Virus record (IMG/VR): IMGVR_UViG_3300030108_004973
Location: 1 to 36,438 of that record
Strand: one strand, 5' to 3'
DNA: 36,438 nt
Source of the DNA: a virus
Numbering within the stretch: position 1 is the stretch's first letter; each line of letters opens with the position of its first letter. Positions 29,787 through 36,438 of this stretch are shown one piece after another. A program made the position numbers and the translations under genes. The notes under the pieces were generated by a model, which searched no databases, was not told where the DNA came from, and saw only the letters and a list, made by a program, of their open reading frames with translations.

Positions 29787-30104
29787 ATGGACTCATCAAA
29801 CGCATTTGGAAGAAAAATTATAAAAATTGGAACCAGTGTCGGTAATGCAGGGGGAAAGACTAAGTCAAAGAAAAAAAAGTTATCTTCTGATTTGCTTGAG
29901 CAAAAATTAAAGATAAAACGCGAAAGAGGTTTTTATAAGGATATGAAAAAAGCATATCCTATTGGAGAATTGACAAGCCCAGGTCTGCGGTCTGATGCTC
30001 GGCGAGAGCAGCACTCTCGAAAGGTTGATATTCGCAGAGCTCAAGAAGCATTTAAGGCAGCGAAAAAAGCTGCAAGAAAAACAAAAAAAGCTTCTAAGAA
30101 GTAA
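29787..30104 (+). CDS. Lysine-rich basic protein
   Basis: A 105-aa protein with an extreme Lys/Arg content (KTKSKKKKLSSDLLEQKLKIKRERG; KAAKKAARKTKKASKK at the C terminus). The first gene after the terminator. The Ala/Lys-rich tail looks like a histone-H1-like nucleic-acid-binding end. It may bind packaged DNA or RNA; this is inference from charge only. The A-rich coding sequence stands out from its neighbours. Confidence 0.65.
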   Translation: MDSSNAFGRKIIKIGTSVGNAGGKTKSKKKKLSSDLLEQKLKIKRERGFYKDMKKAYPIGELTSPGLRSDARREQHSRKVDIRRAQEAFKAAKKAARKTKKASKK

Positions 30105-30107
30105 TCT

Positions 30108-30272
30108 ATGAAATTTATTAGATGTCAGGGATTGGGATGTGATATCCGATCCTACTGTGACCGATACGAGCCGCAAGGCTTGTCTAACGGTAAAAAACTT
30201 AAATTTTATTTTTTAGCAAAGAGACTAAATAAGTTTCTCCGAGGTTGTTTGTTTTTTAAAAGCTCTATCTAA
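30108..30272 (+). CDS. Small Cys-containing phage protein (CxGxGCxxRxxCxRY type)
   Basis: A 54-aa ORF with ATG at 30108, 3 bases after the previous stop. RCQGLGCDIRSYCDRYEP at residues 5-22 places C6, C11 and C17 in a pattern seen in tiny phage proteins that I know as unnamed zinc-knuckle-like hypotheticals. A later Cys (LRGCLFF) completes the usual set. The stop shares its last base with the next start. Confidence 0.7.
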   Translation: MKFIRCQGLGCDIRSYCDRYEPQGLSNGKKLKFYFLAKRLNKFLRGCLFFKSSI

Positions 30273-30577
30273 TGAACATTATTACCGCTGTTCCAAAATA
30301 TTCTGATGGCGAAGTCAATCGAGCGTTTATGCGTGAGATCAAAACGGGTTTTAGGCTGGAAAGGGAAACCGAAAAAGCCCGAACGGATATAGCCCGAAAA
30401 GAATCTAGCGAACTTAAGGGAAGTACCCATCCGGTTTTGGGTAAACCTGTAGCAGTGATTCCAGGTAGAGAATTTTTTCGTATGGTGAATAATTACGGTC
30501 ACGAAACCGTGCATTCTAAATCATTCTTGAAATATCTTAATAAGAAACATCCAGATCTCTCACCTAATAGAGCCTGA
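30272..30577 (+). CDS. Hypothetical head-region protein
   Basis: A 101-aa protein with helical N-terminal part (VNRAFMREIKTGFRLERETEKARTDIARKE), then PVLGKPVAVIPGREFFRMVNNYG. It overlaps the preceding and following genes by one base each. It is in the usual place of small head-completion or virion accessory proteins. I do not recognise it. Confidence 0.65.
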   Translation: MNIITAVPKYSDGEVNRAFMREIKTGFRLERETEKARTDIARKESSELKGSTHPVLGKPVAVIPGREFFRMVNNYGHETVHSKSFLKYLNKKHPDLSPNRA

Positions 30578-31650
30578 TGCTACTTAAGGACAATAAAGAC
30601 TTGTATGACTTGATATCCGCCCTAGCGGGTACATCTGATTTTACCTCTGCCGAAAACACCCATTTGCTGGCTTTGGCAAACAGGCGGATGTACGAAGCAT
30701 ACAACCGAACACCCTATTGGGTCAGATATCTTATTTCTGCCGAACCAAGAAGCATCGAAAACCAAATATGTCCATTTACCCAGGACGGGTATTATGTGTT
30801 TGGGGCCGGGACCGATGGAGTAAATGGATTGTATGAGCTAAATGGCACAGAGAACGGCCAGTCGGCGTACACGCATTACGACACCATCGATATATCTGCC
30901 ACCGCGATAGAGAGCGGTACAGCATACCAAATTGAATATGCTGGCACATCCGATTTTACATCTGTTGGTTCTTCTAGCAACGATCCTGGTACCATCTTCA
31001 CCGCAAGTGGGGTGCCTACCGGGACAGGCAAGGTTAAAACTGCCGCATTTAGTTTAATAAGAAGCGGTGCCGCTTGGATAATTATCGAGGGCTTTCCAAA
31101 CGCTACAGAAACAGCGTACTATTCTCTTACGACAGACACAACAACACAAATACCAGAAACAGGATGGTCGATCGGCACATCCACGTCAGCCAAGGCAAAT
31201 GCTCCCAGAGTGAGAGATCTCAGTGACATTGGTGAGTTTATCAGGATTTTCCGCGAGCAGCCATTTCTTAACCAATCTTCTGCGGAATACGAATTTAATG
31301 TTCAAAGTGATGGTGCGCATATTTTCAACATAATTAGTACGGACGATTCTCAGGTCTTTGTGACATACAAAAAGCGAATCACTACAAACGATGATGGCAA
31401 TCCTTTGACCACCCTGGATACCGATGGGACCGCCGGGACCAAAGAGGTGCCACAAGAATTTTTTTACTATATGGCTCATGCCACATATGCTGACTTTCTT
31501 CGAATGGATGGGCAACATCAAAAGGCTGCTTTTGAAGACCAAATTGCTGAAAACTATTTAGGCGAAGAAATGGATAACCCACAACAAGTAGCAAACAACA
31601 ATACCATAGGCAAACGCTTTAGAACACACGTATCTCAACAATCACGATAA
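30577..31650 (+). CDS. Head-to-tail adaptor-like protein with inserted beta domain
   Basis: A 357-aa protein. The two ends look like an adaptor (gp11/gp4-like): helices near the N terminus (LLALANRRMYEAYNRTPYWVRYL) and C terminus (FFYYMAHATYADFLRMDGQHQKAAFEDQIAENYL). Between them is a beta-rich insert (about residues 90-155) with GTAYQIEYAGTSDFTSVGSSSNDPGTIFTASG, a motif known from phage tail proteins. Adaptors seal the portal and join it to the nozzle. The insert is unusual in an adaptor and may decorate the neck. Confidence 0.65.
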   Translation: MLLKDNKDLYDLISALAGTSDFTSAENTHLLALANRRMYEAYNRTPYWVRYLISAEPRSIENQICPFTQDGYYVFGAGTDGVNGLYELNGTENGQSAYTHYDTIDISATAIESGTAYQIEYAGTSDFTSVGSSSNDPGTIFTASGVPTGTGKVKTAAFSLIRSGAAWIIIEGFPNATETAYYSLTTDTTTQIPETGWSIGTSTSAKANAPRVRDLSDIGEFIRIFREQPFLNQSSAEYEFNVQSDGAHIFNIISTDDSQVFVTYKKRITTNDDGNPLTTLDTDGTAGTKEVPQEFFYYMAHATYADFLRMDGQHQKAAFEDQIAENYLGEEMDNPQQVANNNTIGKRFRTHVSQQSR

Positions 31651-31967
31651 TGAACTCAAGAGTATCAAACTTATATGTCGGGAATATTAACCCGAAAGCA
31701 TCACCTAAATTTCAAAGGTTAGAGGCTACAACAGGCAGTGCAGTGTCTTTATCTACCCTGCACGAAGACACGGACTATGTCATCATAGACGTACAAAGCA
31801 ATAACGTAATGGTTCGTTTTGATGGAGCAGCGGCTACCTCTGCAAACGGACATCTCCTTGTAAAAGAGCAGGGCTTAATAGTTCTTAGCAGGAATGCAGC
31901 AGCAAAAGCTAGCTTTATAGGAAGCGGCGGAACGTCGGTTGTCTTTGCAGAGCAGTTCGTAGACTAG
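31650..31967 (+). CDS. Small beta-rich virion-type protein
   Basis: A 105-aa beta-rich protein (YVIIDVQSNNVMVRFDG; HLLVKEQGLIVLS; ASFIGSGGTSVVFAEQF). The pattern resembles small phage proteins in the head-tail region that give a simple beta barrel. It begins in the TAATG overlap with the adaptor stop. Role unknown. Confidence 0.65.
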   Translation: MNSRVSNLYVGNINPKASPKFQRLEATTGSAVSLSTLHEDTDYVIIDVQSNNVMVRFDGAAATSANGHLLVKEQGLIVLSRNAAAKASFIGSGGTSVVFAEQFVD

Positions 31968-31971
31968 TCCA

Positions 31972-32145
31972 ATGAGAAACGTAGGACTTAAAAACATTTT
32001 TGAGTTCTTACGTCTTGGTCGCGTAGGAGCTAGGATCGGTGGAGTAGCAGTTACCGTCTACGATAATTTTCTCGTGGACGATGGAGCTGGTGGCACTGAA
32101 TCATTTGTAGATTCATCAGGACAAACATTTAGAGTGAGACAATAA
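31972..32145 (+). CDS. Hypothetical 57-aa protein
   Basis: ATG 31972 to TAA 32145, overlapping the fibre start by one base. The product (NVGLKNIFEFLRLGRVGARIGGVAVTVYDNFLVDDGAGG) is beta-strand-like with a basic N terminus. Position between a virion protein and a fibre, and overlap on one side, support it. Function unknown. Confidence 0.6.
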   Translation: MRNVGLKNIFEFLRLGRVGARIGGVAVTVYDNFLVDDGAGGTESFVDSSGQTFRVRQ

Positions 32146-33374
32146 TGGCATACAACAGTATACACACGGGTTCAACAGTAGATACGGCTGTAACCAAGAC
32201 CACCAATATGCCTGCCTTTGGTCCAGGGGTGGCGAACTACGCTAGCCTCCCTGGTAGTCCTTCGTCTGGTGATGTCGTACTGGTTGAAGCCGCAACTACT
32301 GGATTTGATGCAGGTTTTTATCGTTATAGTGGGTCGGCTTGGGTGTACATGGGGAACACCAGACAAGATGCCGATGATATTGATGACACTTCAACAACTC
32401 ACAGGTTTACTACAGCCGCTGATATAAGTAGGCTATCGAACACTAGTGGCACCAACACTGGCGACCAAGATCTATCATCTTACCAGCTTAAGCCAAGTGA
32501 GGGAGCTTTTGCAAATGGTGACAAGACTAAGTTGGACGGTATTTCTACTGGTGCAGATGTAACGAATACAAGCACAGTGACTGCTGCTGGGGCGTTAATG
32601 GACAGCGAAGTTACCAATCTTGCTCAGGTAAAAGCTTTTTCCTCATCTGATTACGCAACGGCTGCCCAAGGCGTTAAGGCCGATTCTGCTATGCAGGATC
32701 TTTCGGATGATAGTAGCCCGCAACTTGGTGGTAACTTAGACGTTCAGGCGACAGAAATAAACACCTCTACAAGTAACGGCAATATTAAGCTAAATCCCAA
32801 CGGCACAGGGTGCGTAGAGGCGATGGGTGATGGCACTACATCAGGCACCGCTGGAGCAATACAACTAAACTGTTCTTACAATACTCACGGGATAAAAATA
32901 CAATCTCCCGCACATTCTGATGGTGCAACTTACACCCTTACCTTACCAACAGCGGTTGGTAGTAACAACGCTGTTTTAGCAACAACTAGTGCAGGGGTTT
33001 TAAGTTTTACAAACAATCCTACACTAACCACACCTGTAGTCACCACCCTAGACATGGCTGGTGCTATACAGGAGAAAACATTAAATTCAACTACCATTAC
33101 AGGCAACACCGCTTTGAATGCGGGTAACGGAACTGTGCAGAGATGGGTTCTTTCTGGTAATGTAAATATTACAGATAGCCTAAATGAGGGGGAGTCTGTT
33201 ACTCTTGTAATTGATGATGGTAGTGGAAGACTAATCGATTGGGATTATAGTAGTTTAAATATAGAATGGGTTGGAGGATCGGCTCCAACCTTAGACACTA
33301 CGAACGAAACGATAGTGGTTATATGGAAACTTAATAGCACACTGTACGGAGTGTCGCCTGGAGTAGCATCATGA
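32145..33374 (+). CDS. Tail fibre protein
   Basis: A 409-aa Thr/Ser/Asn/Gly-rich protein with repetitive beta shaft segments (SRLSNTSGTNTGDQDLS, DGISTGADVTNTSTV, PNGTGCVEAMGDGTTSGTAG, AVGSNNAVLATTSAGVLSF). The 'TGDQDLSSY' and 'KTKLDGISTGADVT' signatures are common in phage fibres. A C-terminal domain (about 315-409; VLSGNVNITDSLNEGESVTLVIDDGSGRLIDW) could be the tip. The gene overlaps a fibre-assembly-like gene, as usual for fibres. Confidence 0.85.
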   Translation: MAYNSIHTGSTVDTAVTKTTNMPAFGPGVANYASLPGSPSSGDVVLVEAATTGFDAGFYRYSGSAWVYMGNTRQDADDIDDTSTTHRFTTAADISRLSNTSGTNTGDQDLSSYQLKPSEGAFANGDKTKLDGISTGADVTNTSTVTAAGALMDSEVTNLAQVKAFSSSDYATAAQGVKADSAMQDLSDDSSPQLGGNLDVQATEINTSTSNGNIKLNPNGTGCVEAMGDGTTSGTAGAIQLNCSYNTHGIKIQSPAHSDGATYTLTLPTAVGSNNAVLATTSAGVLSFTNNPTLTTPVVTTLDMAGAIQEKTLNSTTITGNTALNAGNGTVQRWVLSGNVNITDSLNEGESVTLVIDDGSGRLIDWDYSSLNIEWVGGSAPTLDTTNETIVVIWKLNSTLYGVSPGVAS

Positions 33375-34051
33375 ACATTTTAAAAATACAAGACGGCAAT
33401 CCTATACCGTATTCCGAATCTCGCTTAAAAGCAGACAATCCCCAAGTTTCATTTCCAAGTCCTTTGAACGCAACGGTCTTGGCAGACTTTGATTGTTATA
33501 TTTATACCGTTGATCCTCAGCCAGAGTACAATCCTACATTACAATATGTAACAAATTTTTTTGAGCAAAGGGTAGAGTTGTGGTATCAAGCTTGGGACGT
33601 TGTAGATTTTGATACAGATACATCGTCGCATAGATTGAAAAGCCAAGTATCGTCTGACCGTTGGGCAAAAGAACAGGGAGGCGTTGAATGGTTAGATAGC
33701 AATTTTGACACATGGTTGATAGCTACTGACGAAAACAGCCAAATTAAAATGACATCTGTTCTGAGTGTTCTAACTGCCAATCCTTCATTTACAGGGTACC
33801 AAAATTGGAAGACCAAAAAGCAGGTTGAGGTAGTTTATTCTGATATTGATAAAGACGGCAACGAAATCGAAGTTACTGAACAAGTTTGGCAAACTCAGTT
33901 TAGGCAAACCACCCTAGAGGAATACAATGAAATGATAGCATTGGTAAGCACCCACATTGAGAAATGTTTTCAAGCCGAGGCTAATTGCTACACCAAGATC
34001 GACTCTGGCGATCTAACCGTTACGTTTCAGAGCGAGTACGACAATCTCTAA
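33371..34051 (+). CDS. Fibre-associated protein (IPYS...DNPxVSFP type)
   Basis: A 226-aa protein that begins with MNILKIQDGNPIPYSESRLKADNPQVSFP-like sequence, a known start of phage fibre-linked proteins. The middle contains WYQAWDVV and LDSNFDTWL, and the C-terminal part is charged. Such proteins follow fibre genes and are thought to help fibre assembly or to form the fibre tip. It overlaps the fibre stop by 4 bases. Function is not proven. Confidence 0.7.
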   Translation: MNILKIQDGNPIPYSESRLKADNPQVSFPSPLNATVLADFDCYIYTVDPQPEYNPTLQYVTNFFEQRVELWYQAWDVVDFDTDTSSHRLKSQVSSDRWAKEQGGVEWLDSNFDTWLIATDENSQIKMTSVLSVLTANPSFTGYQNWKTKKQVEVVYSDIDKDGNEIEVTEQVWQTQFRQTTLEEYNEMIALVSTHIEKCFQAEANCYTKIDSGDLTVTFQSEYDNL

Positions 34052-34722
34052 TGTTAAGATGGAAATCCAGTTTGAAGCCCGCTGCGGCGGCACCCGCTGT
34101 TCCAACACCAGATTTACTACACTGGCCACTAAATGACGCCGCAGGGACAACCATCGCTGCTAGCGTAGGGCCTGGGTCAACAACCAGTACAGGCACTCTG
34201 AATGGGGATTACTTGTACATGGACAGCGGTGATGCTGCATTTGAAAGTAGCTCTACTTTAACTTACGGAACTAATATTGTCAGTGTTAGCTTTTGGTTTC
34301 AGACCGATAATACTAGTATGTACGGATCTGTTTTTAGATCCGAAATTTACTCCAACACTAATATGTTTCAGTTTTATAACGGTGGAGGATGGAAGACTCT
34401 GCGCGTTAAAGGTGACTCCGGATATCTAGAGGAACGAGTATACGATTTGCTTTCTGCGAACACATGGTACCATTTTGTCTGCGTATTTGATGGATCAACC
34501 GCTTCCGGTGATGCAAAATTTTATATAAACAAAGTTTCGCAAACATTATCAAATAACTCTAACACAAAAACAGGGACGAGTAATTTTGCTACTGCTGAGT
34601 TTTGCATGAAAGGGCCGTATGCCACTACCGGCGATTTCCTTATGGACGATCTTCGCATCTACTCTGGAGAACTAACAACCTCACAGATTGATGCTATATA
34701 CGACGCAGGGAGGCCATCGTGA
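34051..34722 (+). CDS. LamG/concanavalin-like lectin domain protein
   Basis: A 223-aa protein from ATG 34051 (TAATG overlap). After a Pro-Ala linker, LLHWPLNDAAGTTI begins a LamG/concanavalin-like jelly roll. SVSFWFQTDNTSM, NTWYHFVCVFDGS, AKFYINKV and LMDDLRIYSGELTTSQIDAIYDAG are all typical of that fold. These domains bind sugars. In a phage fibre operon it probably gives host-surface glycan binding. It is not preceded by a signal peptide, so it is likely a virion part. Confidence 0.85.
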   Translation: MLRWKSSLKPAAAAPAVPTPDLLHWPLNDAAGTTIAASVGPGSTTSTGTLNGDYLYMDSGDAAFESSSTLTYGTNIVSVSFWFQTDNTSMYGSVFRSEIYSNTNMFQFYNGGGWKTLRVKGDSGYLEERVYDLLSANTWYHFVCVFDGSTASGDAKFYINKVSQTLSNNSNTKTGTSNFATAEFCMKGPYATTGDFLMDDLRIYSGELTTSQIDAIYDAGRPS

Positions 34723-35162
34723 AAACACTCTTAGCAGCCATTATGTTCACAACCACGACTCTCTTCGGAGCCGATATAGTTTTGACGTGGCAGGACAACT
34801 CTGACAACGAGGATGGTTTTGAGATTTGGCGGCAGCAAAGTGGAGGGGAGTGGCTCCTCATCGCAGCAACTAAGGCGGATGACGCTACCTTTACGGACGG
34901 TGTCATTCCTGTAGGAACAACGCTGTCATATCGGGTAAGAGCTTGGAATCAGTTCGGGGAATCGGATTACACTAACACAGTCAGCGTCAGTACATTTCCG
35001 CCAGCGGCTCCGAGCGGTTTGAGCGGAGCAGTGATTAAGAGCCAACCTGTTTCAGTGATGCCGCAAATGTTGAAGGAAGAGCTTGGTACGCCAATCCGCA
35101 GGAGCGTTTCAGTAAGAACCTACAGAGATCAGAACGGGAGGTTAGTTATAGACAGATCATGA
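34719..35162 (+). CDS. Secreted fibronectin type III domain protein
   Basis: A 147-aa protein, GTG 34719 overlapping the previous stop. The first 18 residues (MKTLLAAIMFTTTTLFGA) look like a cleavable signal peptide. Residues about 20-93 form a fibronectin type III domain (LTWQDNSDNEDGFEIWRQ; LSYRVRAWNQFGESDYTNTV). A Pro-rich linker and short basic tail follow. A secreted FN3 domain is odd in a phage; it may act in the periplasm or on the cell surface late in infection. Confidence 0.8.
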   Translation: MKTLLAAIMFTTTTLFGADIVLTWQDNSDNEDGFEIWRQQSGGEWLLIAATKADDATFTDGVIPVGTTLSYRVRAWNQFGESDYTNTVSVSTFPPAAPSGLSGAVIKSQPVSVMPQMLKEELGTPIRRSVSVRTYRDQNGRLVIDRS

Positions 35163-35404
35163 GGACTGTAACTAGGATAGGTGGCTCCAATGGAGATAGG
35201 TTTTTGGATCTTAGTGACTACAAACGGATACTAGGTTCTATTTGTGAAGAAAACGGATGGGAGTACGACACATTTAGAGACTATATATTTTTTAACGAAC
35301 AATGTTTTAATATTAAAGATAGGCAGGAACTCAAGAGTAAGCTAGAGAAAAGAAAGCTTTCAATTAGTAAACTTAAAGAGTACGCCTCAGAATACGAGCA
35401 GTGA
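35159..35404 (+). CDS. Hypothetical small protein
   Basis: An 81-aa charged protein (GDRFLDLSDYKRILGSICEENGWEYDTF; DRQELKSKLEKRKLSISKLKEYAS). Helical C-terminal half. Overlaps its neighbours (ATGA and GTGA). It lies between the FN3 protein and the holin-like genes, and may take part in lysis timing, but no motif supports a role. Confidence 0.6.
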   Translation: MRTVTRIGGSNGDRFLDLSDYKRILGSICEENGWEYDTFRDYIFFNEQCFNIKDRQELKSKLEKRKLSISKLKEYASEYEQ

Positions 35405-35565
35405 GGGAAGTGGTAGAAAGATCGGCGATAGGAGTGTTGGGGTCAGGAACTGGCTTGGCCCTAGCAGGGACGAATCAAATATTATCAGTGATAGCATCTG
35501 TGTTCACTATAATATTTATGGGTCTTTCTATTGTAAAAATTATAAAGGATATAAAGAAAAAATGA
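35401..35565 (+). CDS. Small membrane protein, candidate holin
   Basis: A 54-aa ORF from GTG 35401 (overlap GTGA). A hydrophobic stretch (IGVLGSGTGLALAGTN) and a clear transmembrane segment (ILSVIASVFTIIFMGLSIVKII) are followed by the basic tail KDIKKK. Two membrane passes with a Lys-rich cytoplasmic end is the usual holin layout. It is coupled to the next membrane gene, so they may be a holin pair. Confidence 0.65.
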   Translation: MREVVERSAIGVLGSGTGLALAGTNQILSVIASVFTIIFMGLSIVKIIKDIKKK

Positions 35566-35972
35566 GTGGAGAACTAGTGGCAATGCTTGGCGGCGGAGTC
35601 ACGGGATTTGTCATGAAACTGATTTCAGCACAAATGCAAATCCAAGCTAATGCCATTCAATCAATGATACAAAAGCAAAAGGTAGCAGATGATTCCGCAG
35701 ATAAAGCAGCAAAACGAACAGGAGAGGGAGGAGCGTGGATCAGACGTTTCATTGCAATTTGCATACTTTTCTCAGTCGTATTTGCCCCCTTCATCATGGC
35801 ATTTTTTGATATACCAGTAACGGTTGAAAGTGCTAAAAACGGAATATTAAAATTTTTAGGAATAGGGTCAGACAAATGGCAAAGCTTAGAAGGATTTGTA
35901 TTATTGCCAGAGGTTCGGCAAGGGATGTTAGCACTACTAGGATTTTACTTCGGAAGCTCACAAGTTAAATAG
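35562..35972 (+). CDS. Membrane protein, holin-like (3TM family look)
   Basis: A 136-aa protein. A soluble N-terminal helix (MQIQANAIQSMIQKQKVADDSADKAAKR) is followed by WIRRFIAICILFSVVFAPFIMAFF (membrane), an amphipathic stretch and a final hydrophobic segment (MLALLGFYFGSSQVK). This pattern matches putative holins of aquatic phages as I recall them. It is coupled to the 54-aa membrane protein by ATGA. No endolysin gene is next to it. Confidence 0.65.
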   Translation: MSGELVAMLGGGVTGFVMKLISAQMQIQANAIQSMIQKQKVADDSADKAAKRTGEGGAWIRRFIAICILFSVVFAPFIMAFFDIPVTVESAKNGILKFLGIGSDKWQSLEGFVLLPEVRQGMLALLGFYFGSSQVK

Positions 35973-35981
35973 GAAATATAT

Positions 35982-36044
35982 ATGCACTACGGAAAACGCA
36001 AAAAATGCCCAATGGGCAAAACCAAAGGAAAGGGAAGACGATAA
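35982..36044 (+). CDS. Tiny basic protein (20 aa)
   Basis: MHYGKRKKCPMGKTKGKGRR, from ATG 35982, with GGAAA upstream (35972-35976), to TAA 36042-36044. The stop overlaps the next start (TAATG). It belongs to the run of Lys/Gly-rich micro-proteins. Confidence 0.6.
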   Translation: MHYGKRKKCPMGKTKGKGRR

Positions 36045-36103
36045 TGCCCGGATACGGAAAAATGTATGGCAAAAAAAAGCCTAAACCTCGCAAAAAGAAA
36101 TAG
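36044..36103 (+). CDS. Tiny basic protein (19 aa)
   Basis: MPGYGKMYGKKKPKPRKKK, from ATG 36044 in a TAATG overlap. I recall MPGYGK-type micro-proteins from other aquatic phages, unannotated. Function unknown. Confidence 0.6.
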   Translation: MPGYGKMYGKKKPKPRKKK

Positions 36104-36123
36104 CCAAATAAGGAGTTGTTACC

Positions 36124-36306
36124 ATGCCGATGGGAGTAAAACATTATTTCAAGGATGGGAAGGAACATAAAGGCGGTCTTCACAAGATGCCTAATGGTCA
36201 GTTGCATTCTGGAAAAACTCACGGTGCCTCTTCTAGGAGATTGTTTCACTACGGAGAGTTGTCTAAATCTGCTCAAAATAAAGCCAGAAAGTCTTGGAAA
36301 GTATAA
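36124..36306 (+). CDS. Small basic phage protein, HYFKDGKEHKGGLHKMPNG type
   Basis: A 60-aa protein with a good AAGGAG site at 36110-36115. The sequence HYFKDGKEHKGGLHKMPNG followed by HSGKTHG and RLFHYGELSKSAQNKA is characteristic of a conserved small protein of aquatic phages. His- and Lys-rich, it might bind nucleic acid or be a minor virion protein. Function is not known. It overlaps the next start (TAATG). Confidence 0.75.
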   Translation: MPMGVKHYFKDGKEHKGGLHKMPNGQLHSGKTHGASSRRLFHYGELSKSAQNKARKSWKV

Positions 36307-36434
36307 TGCCTTTTAATAAATATAGTCCCGCCCAACGCAAACTGGCCGCTATTGCTGCACCTCGTAAAAAAATTACAGGTGCCGATTTTGCAGTGCTTCG
36401 AAACCGCAAGAAAAATGGCAAGAAAAAAAGCTAA
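36306..36434 (+). CDS. Small basic phage protein (MPFNKYSPAQRKLAAIAAPRKKITGADF), complete copy across the junction
   Basis: A 42-aa protein with the core AQRKLAAIAAPRKKITGADF and a Lys/Arg tail, familiar from aquatic phages. Only its 3' 95 bases are seen at the window start; the full gene is here because the last 98 bases repeat the first. Its end overlaps the next gene (76-249 at the left), which starts at 36415 in this copy. Confidence 0.75.
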   Translation: MPFNKYSPAQRKLAAIAAPRKKITGADFAVLRNRKKNGKKKS

Positions 36435-36437
36435 ATC
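36340..36437. repeat. Right copy of the terminal direct repeat
   Basis: Identical to bases 1-98. See the left copy for the reasoning. Confidence 0.9.
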
Positions 36438-36438
36438 C
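36415..36438 (+). CDS. 5' partial copy of the gene at 76-249
   Basis: ATG GCA AGA repeats the start of the 57-aa basic protein and is cut by the end of the contig. It should be merged with the copy at 76 after circular closure. Confidence 0.8.

Overview
The window is the complete genome of a tailed, probably short-tailed (podovirus-like) DNA phage. The first 98 bases recur exactly at 36340-36437, so the contig closes into a circle of about 36,339 bp. The gene set points to a virion with a TerL-packaged head, a portal, a scaffold, a DUF5309-type major capsid protein, an adaptor, a beta-rich tail nozzle, fibres, and three long internal or ejection-type proteins. I see no tail tube, sheath or tape-measure. 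Many small proteins resemble families common in phages from aquatic samples, so an aquatic origin is likely. The host cannot be named from the sequence.

Layout. (i) Rightward, 1-11849: three tiny basic proteins, the tail nozzle, a short fibre, and three large structural proteins (616, 589 and 1391 aa). (ii) Leftward, 19780-11955: an early/replication operon of tightly overlapped genes: a Zn-knuckle protein, a winged-helix protein, several unknowns, a TOPRIM/DnaB-type primase-helicase, an SSB-like protein, two PD-(D/E)XK nucleases, an HNH nuclease and a DUF1599 protein. It ends in an intrinsic terminator at 11866-11892. (iii) 19799-20029: a divergent control region with four 17-bp tandem iterons (19909-19976) and several small dyads, a candidate origin or operator. 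(iv) 20030-21227: a strikingly GC-rich three-gene cassette, followed by a block of short palindromes (21226-21510). (v) Rightward, 21579-36434: packaging, head, adaptor, fibre, holin-like and tiny basic protein genes, running across the contig junction into (i).

The most unusual element is a 70-nt sequence at 22198-22267, between the small and large terminase genes. It reproduces the tRNA-like domain of tmRNA (ssrA): a 7-bp acceptor stem with G3:U70, the GATTCGAC D-loop signature, a P2-like helix, the GGAC linker, a T-arm and an encoded CCA. The whole mRNA-like domain (tag ORF and pseudoknots) is replaced by a 6-nt loop. It starts exactly where the conserved part of a small SGKGD...WERIFG phage ORF ends. 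I know of no described phage RNA of this design. Other features worth checking are a three-way-junction RNA leader before the scaffold gene (27088-27145) and SSB-like C-terminal tips on both the helicase and the SSB-like protein.

I find no DNA polymerase, RNA polymerase, integrase or recognisable endolysin. The phage therefore probably relies on host polymerases and is probably lytic, with a lysis enzyme I cannot recognise.
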